Source of the DNA: Akanthomyces muscarius
Lineage: Eukaryota > Ascomycota > Sordariomycetes > Hypocreales > Cordycipitaceae
Direction of reading: 5' to 3'
NCBI RefSeq assembly: GCF_028009165.1
Contig: NC_079245.1
Span: forward strand, 806,001 to 870,000
DNA length: 64,000 nucleotides
Part shown: one piece after another, positions 10,987 to 19,213 of the stretch
How positions within the stretch are numbered: the first letter of the stretch is position 1
Layout of the letters: each line of letters opens with the position of its first letter
Translations under genes and position numbers: made by a program
Notes under the pieces: model-generated
The model's database searches: none
What the model saw: the letters and a program-made list of their open reading frames with translations, nothing else
Told to the model about the DNA's origin: nothing

Positions 10987-11823
10987 GTGTATGAAAGAGA
11001 AAAATTGTTCAAAAAAAAAGTTGGCCGAGTTTTCGCGTGTCACTTCTTCTTTACCACGGCCTTGTGCAACAGAGACGCCGGGCCAGCTCAGACCATTGCA
11101 TTCTACCTTACCCGAAAGTTTGAGGAAGAGTCTGGGGTAACCAAGCACTTTATTGCCCCCGACTGCCCATCCCCATGCCGGTTTAAAGAGTTTATGCAAT
11201 ACGTTGCACCCCAAAACGCCGATCGACAGCCCCCTTATGGTCGACTCGACTGGTTCAAGCTCACTGACGACGCGATCCGTAACGACGTGAGCGCTGCGAT
11301 TGCCGCATTGCACGACATCAAGTACACAGGGACTGTCAGGGACGACCGAATGTTTCCCTCCAGGCCCGCCGGAAAAAGCTTTCGCCAGGTTTCCATCAAC
11401 ATCAGGCTGAGCCTCAGCATCTCCAGGGCGTTCCGGCTCAACAAAGGTCTGCCTCTTTCCGGGGGCTCGTACGGCTTGATGGTTGACTACTGGCAGGCCG
11501 CCGCCGATTTGCGCCGCAAAAACCTTGCAGATTTTATTGTTGGAAGATTTCCCAATGATTTCGAGAAAAAGTTCGGTAAAGACATTAAGACCGTACTTAC
11601 AGAAAACCCGATTTCTCACCCGCCTGCCGCTCCCTACAAACAACTCGACTTGGCGAAAACCCTGGAGGAGGCCAAGAAGATAGACGGCCTTAATGCTGCT
11701 GACGTTGAAGATTTTGTAAACAATTACGTCGATGATTACAACCTCCACAAGGATGGAGGAGGAAGAACTCATGCCGACGCCATGGAAGAGACACAGGACA
11801 TGACCACGTGCTTCAGGGGGTGA
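10987..11823 (+). CDS. Hypothetical protein, unknown family
   Basis: This ORF of 278 residues is not recognised. Codon choice favours C or G at third positions, and the antisense ORF over the same interval has an unnatural composition, so the plus strand is preferred. The region from about residue 45 looks like a globular helical protein, with segments such as LDWFKLTDDAIRNDVSAAIA and YWQAAADLRRKNLADFIVG. The C-terminus is acidic and polar. The first 30 residues are odd and follow a run of nine A bases, so the true start may differ or a frameshift may lie there. There is no signal peptide. It lies just downstream of the HET gene on the same strand, but nothing links the two functionally. Confidence 0.5.
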   Translation: MYEREKLFKKKVGRVFACHFFFTTALCNRDAGPAQTIAFYLTRKFEEESGVTKHFIAPDCPSPCRFKEFMQYVAPQNADRQPPYGRLDWFKLTDDAIRNDVSAAIAALHDIKYTGTVRDDRMFPSRPAGKSFRQVSINIRLSLSISRAFRLNKGLPLSGGSYGLMVDYWQAAADLRRKNLADFIVGRFPNDFEKKFGKDIKTVLTENPISHPPAAPYKQLDLAKTLEEAKKIDGLNAADVEDFVNNYVDDYNLHKDGGGRTHADAMEETQDMTTCFRG

Positions 11824-12104
11824 AGATTGGGGGGTCGAGAGGGCGACAGAGGACAAAGAAAGGCTGATCAAGCTGGTCATGCTGCAATTCTGACAATAAT
11901 TTCTATAGATACACTGGTTCTTTGTTTTGCATTTGCTGTACTGTTTGTATTTCTCATAGAGCTAAATACTGACGCTTTGGGCGTTCCCTTGATGTGCAAT
12001 GATTCACCTTTGTACATACATATTCACAGGGACCTGCAGCGAGTAAAAGTTACTAACTACCATTTTATATCTCGAAAAAGAAGTAGAATTAAAAGCTATA
12101 CACA
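11824..12104. other. Convergent intergenic spacer
   Basis: This spacer separates the 3' ends of the orphan ORF (plus) and the 2EXR gene (minus). It is AT-rich, with several AATAAT/ATAAAT-like stretches that could serve polyadenylation of either gene. No gene is seen. Confidence 0.3.
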
Positions 12105-13235
12105 TTATGTTCTAAGCCTTTTTGGGGCTCTATTTTTTACTTTGCAGTCTTTTGTGCAATATGTGAACCAAATCTTAGGCCTCAACTTGGGCAGCCTCTG
12201 TGTCTCTTCAACAACCCAAGGGTGATTAACCTTGAAGGAATTCATTCCTCCTTGACCGCGTCTCATCCACAAGTAATCATGCCATAGCCCAGGCTCGTCA
12301 ATAACCTGCATCGGATCGCTGTAAATGCTGCTCTGGGGATTATGCTGCTTCTCGTGCAGCCACTTGATTGCTAAGAGCTTCCAGGCCACCTTGACAAGCC
12401 ACCTCGCCACCTGCGCTGGAAACTCGGGTGCTTGAATGGCATCAAACTTTTCTGCTAGGGCTACTCGTTTTTGGTTGTTTGGGTTCTTGTTAAACAGCGT
12501 GCGAAACTTAGATATGGTGGCCGCGTCGTTATAGTCGACCAGCTGCGACGGCTCATCCGCAATACGGCCAAAAAGCTGCGACGCAAGCACATCTCCTCTT
12601 GTTGCGTGGATGTAGATAGTCACCATGGCGACATCGACGTCCATTGGGGCGCTCAAGTCTGCGTTCAAGTCTACTTCGTGTTCGTCCTCTCTAGCGTTGT
12701 GAAGCAGATACGCAATCGACTCGGATTCGTCTATTCGGAGATGTGGCGCGTAGGCGCTCTCGGGCGCCGATGGGCTTGGGTGAAACTCGAAAAACTGCTC
12801 CGCGGTCAAACACACTGGCCCGCCCGGATGGAAGTACCTCTGACCCCAGAGAAAAAGCTCCATCATGTCTTCGCCGTGAAATGCCCTGACCGAGCACTCG
12901 TACGTCCACCCAAACAGCAGCGTATCGAGCTTGCGCTGTATCCATACATCCATAAGGGAAGTACCAGTCTCCATGTACTCGACACCGCCCCAGCAAAACG
13001 CCACCCGGCGAGCTTCGCGACAGACGGATGCAGTAAAGGGCGGCGCTTTTGCTCGGCGATCCAGCTGGCGAAAGCCGACCCAGCACTGCTGTTCATCTTG
13101 GTTCTAGGAATGCAATAAGGGATTGTCGAGGGGCACGACGCGACGCGGCAAGCAAAAGAACCAGATACGGTCTCGTAATTCTGGCGGCAGACGGCTGAAA
13201 AGATGGAATGTTGTGGGTGGTGAGCTTGTATCCAT
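12105..13235 (-). pseudogene. 2EXR-domain protein with one in-frame TAG
   Basis: The frame opens at 13235 with MDTSSPPTTFHLFSRLPPEL, continuing into RDRIWFFCLPRRVVPL. This is the hallmark start of fungal 2EXR proteins, a family of unknown function often expanded in Pezizomycotina. At 13106-13104 the same frame meets a TAG. It then stays open for 333 more codons, beginning QDEQQCWVGFRQLDRRAKAP, followed by ASVCREARRVAF, which matches the usual second 2EXR motif (a VCRESR-type helix). Both motifs are present in one frame, so the gene was once continuous. No intron with acceptable splice sites removes the TAG. A CAG to TAG (C to T) change or a sequencing error would explain it. Length without the stop would be about 375 residues. 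No signal peptide or membrane segment is evident. Confidence 0.7.
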
Positions 13236-14025
13236 CACTAGTGACGAACGACACGTGCGCGCCCAATCTGTTCCTTGATGATTGGTTGACAAGATAGAGA
13301 TGAAGTTGAGTAAACTAGATACAGGTGCCACGCTCTCAAAGGTAGGTGATGCCGAGGACTTTACTGGTAGCATCCACTATAGTTATGCGCAGGCAGCCTG
13401 AATTAATCTGGCGTGCCTCGTTAGGGCACCTGCCTCGCAGCTCCCCAACACTTTTGTTTTAAATATCCTTTAATCAATAAAATATATTAACAACTTACTC
13501 TTTAGTGCAGCACCCATACTAAATGCGGCTGCGTGGCTCATGTACGTAAAATTCGGGGTTCGTTTATTTGGACTACTCGATAAAGGCACTGGTGGAGATA
13601 ATTAAATCAAGGCCAACTTGCCTTGTCGACACTATTGAATGTATGATGAGCGCCTAATTCGGCAGCATGCAGCGCTCTGTCGCACACCTGGCCGGCGCCG
13701 ACTTGTTCAGGCAATATTCCCGCTTGCTACTGGAGCCGAGCTGCCGAGCGAGTTTAACCTGCAGTAGCGCGAGCAGTCCTAAACAGAAGTGGTTAGTTGC
13801 GGCGAGTTGATCATGCATGGCTCATTGATGGCGGAAAGAAAAAAACAATTCTTTTCATTTCGGCATATCGGAGCAGGAGCAGGCTCTGGTGGTCTTTTCC
13901 CGCCCAGGGCTGTCGTGTATATAAAATAAAAAGGATGTGCCACGTTTATTGATCCTCGCTTCGCTGTGATACAAGAAGCAAGCAGCCAAGGACGATAGGC
14001 CAAAAATAAAAGACGAACAAGAAAT
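13236..14025. other. Divergent intergenic region
   Basis: This region holds the 5' flanks of the 2EXR gene (minus) and the LysM gene (plus). The part near 13455-13500 is very AT-rich. A 48-codon ORF near 13666 has no recognisable domain. No tRNA was found. Confidence 0.3.
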
Positions 14026-15447
14026 ATGATGCAAACTTGTGCCGCCGCGGCCGTCTTGGCTCTCCTGCCGCTCTTGGCCCACGCCGGTAATGATGCCCCA
14101 ATTGCGATCCAGAACCTCATCTGGGAAAACATCTCGGGCAAGCCGAAGATGCCTTCGGATCCCAAGACGGCCAACCCGTGCAACGTGTGGTACAACAATG
14201 ACGGCACGGTCGACTGCGAATCCGTCATCTTCCAGACGTCGACAGACAGGGCTTCGTTCCTGAATTGGGTATATCTTTTCTTTTTCTCTGACTGCTTTTG
14301 CATGACGGGGCGTCTTCCGTCACGATATACTTGTTTGACGGCTAACAGGCTTGTAAAGAACCCGAGCATCACCAGCAGCTGTGGCAACTTTAACAAGGGC
14401 CAGTCGTACTGCCTGGATGGCAGCGCGGCCACCACGTCGTCGACCAACACGCCGCCTCCCACCACCACAACGTCGACGCCGCCGTCCACAACCACAAGCG
14501 CTGGCAATAGCGTGCAGACGCCACAGCCGACGCAGGGGGACATGGTCGGCAACTGCAACAGCTTCCACTACATCTACAAGGGCAACACGTGCGGCCAAAT
14601 CACGTCCTACCACTCCATTACCCAGGAGCAGTTTGCCCGATGGAACCCCAAGGTCGGCAAGGACTGTACCGGCCTTGTGGCAGACGCCTATGCGTGTGTG
14701 GGAGTCATTCAGGACTCGACTCCCACCCCGACACCAACCAGCACCACCCCATCCAACGGTGTGCAGACGCCGCAGCCAACGCAGCCGGACATGGTCAAGA
14801 ACTGCAACAGCTTCCACTACATCTACAAGGGCAACACGTGTGACCAGATCGCATCCTACCACTCCATCACCCGAGAGCAGTTTGCCCGATGGAACCCCAG
14901 GGTCGGCGCCGACTGCTCGGGCCTTTGGGTAGACACGTATGCCTGCGTCGGGGTGATTGGCGAGGACTACCCGACACCGACGCCGACGACTCCGTCCAAC
15001 GGCGTACAGACGCCGCAGCCAACGCAGCCAGATATGGTTAAGAACTGTAATAAGTTCCATTATATCTCCAAGGGCAACACATGTGACCAAGTCACATCCT
15101 ATCAGTCCATTAGCCAGGAGCAGTTTGCCCGATGGAACCCCAAGGTCGGAATGGACTGCTCAGGCCTGTGGGCAGACACGTATGCCTGCGTCGGGGTGAT
15201 TGGCGAGGACCACCCGACACCGACGCCAACGGCCCCGTCCAACGGCATCCAGACGCCGCAGCCCACGCAGGGAAACATGGTCAAGAATTGCAACCAGTTT
15301 CACTACATCTACAAGGGCAACACGTGTGCGCAAATCACCTCGTACCACCACATTTCGCAGCACGACTTTGCGACGTGGAACCCGCTGGTTGGCGAGCAGT
15401 GCGCTGGGCTGTGGGCAGACGCCTACGCGTGTGTTGGCGTGGAATAA
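14026..15447 (+). CDS. Secreted multi-LysM protein
   Basis: The protein begins with a signal peptide (about residues 1-21, a hydrophobic stretch ending LLAHAG). The first LysM-like unit (about 50-105) is divergent and is interrupted by an intron at 14269-14358 (GTATAT, GCTAAC branch, AAAG). Splicing restores FLNWNPSITSSC. A Thr/Ser/Pro linker follows, then four closely similar LysM units separated by linkers that include TPQPTQ. Each has the FHYIYKGNTC core or a close variant, a W-N-P helix and paired cysteines, ending in YACVGV. The spliced product is about 443 residues. LysM domains bind chitin or related N-acetylglucosamine polymers; secreted fungal LysM proteins shield hyphae or mask chitin fragments from hosts. 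Chitin binding is inferred. The intron is 90 nt without a stop, so retained transcripts would stay in frame. Confidence 0.85.
   Translation: MMQTCAAAAVLALLPLLAHAGNDAPIAIQNLIWENISGKPKMPSDPKTANPCNVWYNNDGTVDCESVIFQTSTDRASFLNWVYLFFFSDCFCMTGRLPSRYTCLTANRLVKNPSITSSCGNFNKGQSYCLDGSAATTSSTNTPPPTTTTSTPPSTTTSAGNSVQTPQPTQGDMVGNCNSFHYIYKGNTCGQITSYHSITQEQFARWNPKVGKDCTGLVADAYACVGVIQDSTPTPTPTSTTPSNGVQTPQPTQPDMVKNCNSFHYIYKGNTCDQIASYHSITREQFARWNPRVGADCSGLWVDTYACVGVIGEDYPTPTPTTPSNGVQTPQPTQPDMVKNCNKFHYISKGNTCDQVTSYQSISQEQFARWNPKVGMDCSGLWADTYACVGVIGEDHPTPTPTAPSNGIQTPQPTQGNMVKNCNQFHYIYKGNTCAQITSYHHISQHDFATWNPLVGEQCAGLWADAYACVGVE
14512..15444 (+). repeat. Internal LysM tandem repeat, four units
   Basis: The four C-terminal LysM units are repeated at the DNA level. 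The TPQPTQ linker recurs at about 14512, 14761, 15004 and 15247, giving a period of 243-249 nt. Units are highly similar in the codons around FHYIYKGNTC, which suggests recent duplication or gene conversion rather than old domain divergence. Confidence 0.75.
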
Positions 15448-15879
15448 GGGCTTTGCCACTGTAGCTCGCTAGATCGGGGTCGTGGGATGCAGAGGCGGCC
15501 CTTTTGCGGGAGCAAAATGCATGCTGGTAGTTTTGGGTGATCGGACCGCTACCTGATTCTTGATGTCGGGAAGGATTGGCCGAGTTTTATTGATGCTTCG
15601 GTCTCGACTCTCCGTGATGGTCTCGACATCGGTTGGGCGAGGTTGAGTAAATGACGAAGCCCCTCCAGCTCACCAGAGCGCGCGGAGCAACACGCGTGCT
15701 GGCAGTTTACATTGTTGAAATACTACCTAATTCCTCGTTGATAACTCCCGACGCCCGAGAGCCAGCGCTCGGGTTGAACCGCTTGGATGGTCACTCGCAA
15801 GACCAACAAAGCTTATGTCGTAAATGCAGACTTTTAGCAACAATGACAATCCAAGTTTATGCTAGTATTGAGTGATGTG
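15448..15879. other. Convergent intergenic spacer
   Basis: This spacer lies between the 3' ends of the LysM gene (plus) and the DUF3632-like gene (minus). No ORF or RNA gene is supported. Confidence 0.3.
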
Positions 15880-16947
15880 CTACTTTGGCCCAAGCTCCAG
15901 TGTCATCGGCTGATGTCGAATCACGCCAGGGGAGTCCTTCAACAGCCTTTTGACCGCCGAATCCATCTCATCAGCGACAGCGAGCATGTTATCCATGTAC
16001 CTCCGCGTCAGCCCGCCGAGGTGAGCATCCCCTGCACTCTCGGCTTCCTCCGCAATCTGCTCCATCCTCTTGAGCCAATGTATCCACCTTTCTGGGCTGA
16101 ACCCGCCCGCCGACATGGCGCTGCTCGACGGATCGGCGCGCAGAAGTGGCCCCAGGCCCCCATCGTCGCCGCTCCATCGAGTGTCGGCGAGCTGGACTAT
16201 CTTGCGCCCTGCGAAAAACATCCACGCATTCACTGCGGGCAGAAGCTCGGTAACGGTCACGTCTTGCTGTCGGCGGGCAGGCTTCTCGGCGGAGCGCTCT
16301 TTATCCTTGTCGTCGTCGCCCACACAGACGCCGAGTGGGCGCGCCGTCTCCAGAGTGTCTCGGAGCAGCATGAGAGCGATGCTGCAGAACCGGTCGCGAC
16401 AGATTCCCACCGACGCCAGTTTGGCCAAGAATGTGGAAAAGCCGAGCCGGCTGCTGGCACTCATCTTGGCCCAGTCCTCGAGCCAGAAATAGGTCATGTC
16501 GGGGACCAGGAACGGCAGGTCGGTCCAGATGATGCCGTCAGAAGTAGACGCCGTGGTTGCGACGGAGCCGGTATCGGCTGAAGACGTCCGCTGCAGGGGG
16601 CCGATCTCTCGAGCTTGGAGAATCTGGACGACGAGCCGGTCCAGAATCGGATTGTCGGCGAGCGTGTTCTTGGCGGCATGGTAGTAGGTGAACCAGAGGT
16701 CGTGCAGGTCAATCTCAAGCTCGGTCGCTGGCTTCCCGGACCGCGCGTACTGCCCGTGGATGCTGGACAGCGAGCTGGCCGCTTCCCAGAGCTTGTTGGT
16801 ATTCCCATCAGTGCGCGCCTCCTTTGCAATCGAGCGACGCAGCTTGTTGGACAGAGTCAGACGGGTCACTTGCTTGGGCAGCTTTGGCCGCTCCTTCTCC
16901 TCGCGAGGCGCCGGGGCGCGCTTTTCAGCCTCGGAAGTGGATTGCAT
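15880..16947 (-). CDS. DUF3632-like fungal protein
   Basis: This is an intronless ORF of 355 residues. The N-terminus is charged and Lys/Arg/Pro-rich. From about residue 70 the protein is helical, with DLWFTYYHAAKN and NPILDRLVVQILQ. A W-x-DLPFLVPDMTYFWLEDW segment follows, then SRLGFSTFLAKLASVGICRD and ALMLLRDTLE. This pattern (helix, PxxDRLV-type helix, then a W-rich segment with a small-residue helix) resembles the fungal DUF3632 family, whose function is unknown. No signal peptide, membrane segment or catalytic motif is visible. The acidic, basic and low-complexity part near 215-235 is probably a loop. It is convergent with the LysM gene. The assignment is moderate and could be another fungal-only helical family. 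Confidence 0.65.
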   Translation of the reverse strand: MQSTSEAEKRAPAPREEKERPKLPKQVTRLTLSNKLRRSIAKEARTDGNTNKLWEAASSLSSIHGQYARSGKPATELEIDLHDLWFTYYHAAKNTLADNPILDRLVVQILQAREIGPLQRTSSADTGSVATTASTSDGIIWTDLPFLVPDMTYFWLEDWAKMSASSRLGFSTFLAKLASVGICRDRFCSIALMLLRDTLETARPLGVCVGDDDKDKERSAEKPARRQQDVTVTELLPAVNAWMFFAGRKIVQLADTRWSGDDGGLGPLLRADPSSSAMSAGGFSPERWIHWLKRMEQIAEEAESAGDAHLGGLTRRYMDNMLAVADEMDSAVKRLLKDSPGVIRHQPMTLELGPK

Positions 16948-17301
16948 TGTCGCGGAGAGTTACCAGACTCGTTTTTTTCACCTGGTAGGCGAAGAAAATT
17001 GGTCGAGAGAGAAAACGAGGGCGTGAAAAGTTTGACAGATTAATTCGCAAATGAGAACCCTTGTCAATGACGAAGCGTCACACTACCCCGCCGACAGCAG
17101 CTGAACGCGCGCCGCAGTCAGCCTCGAAAAAGCCATCCGCTGCAGTTGGACGGGAAGAGCCTTATCCGGTGTCTCAGATGTCAAGCAATCAAAGGAAATG
17201 TCGCAGCCTTTGAGCAATCATTCGCAGATTTTTGCAAACTGTCTTTGATGCAGCGTGTGATTATGCAGATTTCCAGAGACATAAGAATGATCAAGTGCGC
17301 A
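16948..17301. other. Intergenic, no gene
   Basis: This is the 5' flank of the minus-strand DUF3632-like gene and upstream of a possible small secreted protein gene. Nothing specific is recognised. Confidence 0.3.
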
Positions 17302-17897
17302 ATGGCGCAACTTGGTCAGTAGAGGAAGAATTCCAAGACGACGATTTTCAACAGCCAAGGACATTACTACTTTCAACGCGAGACTTACAGTGACACTTTC
17401 CGCCTTGGTCACCATTTTTAGCCTGGCTGGCGTCCAGTCCAGTCGTGAAAACCAGTGAGTTGAGAATTGATCGCCAACTGTGCCCTCCAGGCCTAACCAA
17501 TGTTTCAGGGCCGATCCGGGCTCAGGATACGGCAACCATTGCTACTGCAGCTCCAACTGTACGTAAAATTTCCGAGATGCTTCTCATCAATGCGATCGAC
17601 GGCTACATTTCTGCAGGCAAATGCTACGGTACCGGTGTCAAGAACGGCCAATTTGTCTGCGATCCAGTCGGCGCCACCTCCCAGGCCCGGGTGAATAAAG
17701 AATCAACTGCCGAACAATTTCTGCCCAGCAAGTTGATAGACTATATATTGTTTAAAAGCTTCAGAGAATACGTCGGTAAATCAGTCACAAAATTTCCGCT
17801 CGCTTGTAATGCCCTTGAGGGTTTGCCAAGATTCACGGTCGGGATCGTCGCGTGTAAGTGGGGGAGGCTGTCGCTAGTACGATCGACATCGGCGTGA
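17302..17897 (+). CDS. Possible small cysteine-rich secreted protein (tentative exon model)
   Basis: The best-supported exon is 17355-17454, encoding ITTFNARLTVTLSALVTIFS and LAGVQS, a hydrophobic segment like a signal peptide. An intron at 17455-17508 (GTGAGT, CTAAC branch, CAG) leads to ADPGSGYGNHCYCSSN. A second intron at 17559-17616 (GTACGT to GCAG) continues in phase into CKCYGTGVKNGQFVCDP. Both joins keep one frame and give five cysteines in about 30 residues. The frame has no ATG of its own. Using the ATG at 17302 requires a third intron at 17315-17354 or nearby with weak sites, so the start is uncertain or lost. The frame stays open to 17897, but the tail after about 17700 looks non-coding. 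It could be an effector-like secreted peptide or a decayed one. Confidence 0.35.
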
Positions 17898-17990
17898 CTC
17901 TTTGTGCAGGAATGCTACAAAAACGGGCGCTAAGCCTTTTGACGTGGAAATTCCGATCAAGTCGATTTTGTCTTGAACAAGTAATACGCA

Positions 17991-19054
17991 ATGTCTGTCG
18001 TCGCGGTCGCTGGCGGCACGGGTGACTTTGGGCAGCTCATTGTGCAAGCCCTCATCGCGACGGGTCGCCACCAAGTCTACATTCTCTCCCGAGTATTCAC
18101 TCCCTCGAATGGGCGATGAGAATGTCCGATGAAAAAGATGTGAGCTAATATGACCACGAGAGCTAGACGGCGAAAAATAACGACAACTTTTCTGCCACCG
18201 TGATACCGACCTCATACGACTGCGTCCCGGCCCTCACCGAGCTCCTCACCTTCCATGGCGTCAATGTTGTCATCTGCGCATTCAGCATGTTTGCGCAAAG
18301 CACGTCCGACGCACAAGTCAATTTGATTCACGCGGCGGACAAGGCGCCCTGCACGACGCGCTTCCTTCCGTCCGAGTTCAATGTCGACTACGACCTCCCG
18401 GGCAGCCTGCTCCCCTATGCGGACAAGTACTTCCACCGCGATGCACGCCGCACCCTCGAGCAGGACACCTCGACGCTGGAGTTTGCGTATGTATACACCG
18501 GCATGTTTATGGACTATTTCGGCATGCCGCACGTTGAAACGCATCTGCGCGAGCTGCCGCTCTTCATCGACCCGCGCGGCCGGCGGGCCATTCTGCCCGG
18601 CGACGGCACGGCCCGCATGAGCATGTCGTACACCAAGGACGCTGCAAGATACGTAGCGCTCGCTCTGGATCTGAAGCCCGGGACGTGGAGCGGAAGCCTC
18701 ACCACGGCGGCGAGCACCGTCTCGCTCAACGAACTCGTTCGAATTGCCGAGAAGCACATCGGGGCGGCCGTGCAGGTCACCTACCAGGGCACAGAGCAGC
18801 TCCTGCGACACAAAAACGCCACGCTACCTCGCGCAGAAGCATTGGCCGAGGAGTTTCCGCAACGTTATCCCCGCGGCCTGGAGCAGGTACGGAGTGTGAT
18901 TGCGGATCTGGAGGTTTCGGTGGCGCTGGGGGCATTTGATCTGGATGTGATGGCGGGCAGCGATACGATGGATCTGACGGCAGAGTTCCGCAATATGACT
19001 GAGCCACCGATGACCATTGAGCGACTCATGGAAACTGCATGGGGGGGTATTTGA
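17991..19054 (+). CDS. NmrA-like / isoflavone reductase-like NAD(P)-binding protein
   Basis: Exon 1 (17991-18092) encodes MSVVAVAGGTGDFGQLIVQA, a Rossmann start with the GGTGDFG dinucleotide-binding turn at residues 8-14. An intron at 18093-18166 (GTATTC to GCTAG) is phase 0. Exon 2 (18167-19054) continues with VIPTSYDCVPALTELL, then RFLPSEFNVDY, a motif near the cofactor and substrate pocket of NmrA-like proteins. The protein is 329 residues, normal for the family. Relatives include isoflavone and phenylcoumaran benzylic ether reductases and the NmrA redox-sensing regulator; in fungi many sit beside metabolic regulators. The substrate cannot be deduced. No signal peptide is present, so it is probably cytosolic. 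It is convergent with a Zn(II)2Cys6 regulator only 160 bp away. Confidence 0.85.
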
Positions 19055-19213
19055 AGTGGTGGATCTGGGTGAATAGTCATCAATCATGTTCTACCAAAAA
19101 GGTCTAAACTATCTGCTGCGTAAGTGAGAAAAAAAGGCCCAAAACACCCGGTCGCTGTAATTATGATACAAAGATATGAAACACATATCTTAGAGCTCTG
19201 TAGCAGAACCTGC

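Noticed and set aside
10963..11880. 305-codon minus-strand ORF
   Set aside because: The plus-strand ORF has better codon use and protein-like sequence; the minus reading is hydrophobic and irregular.
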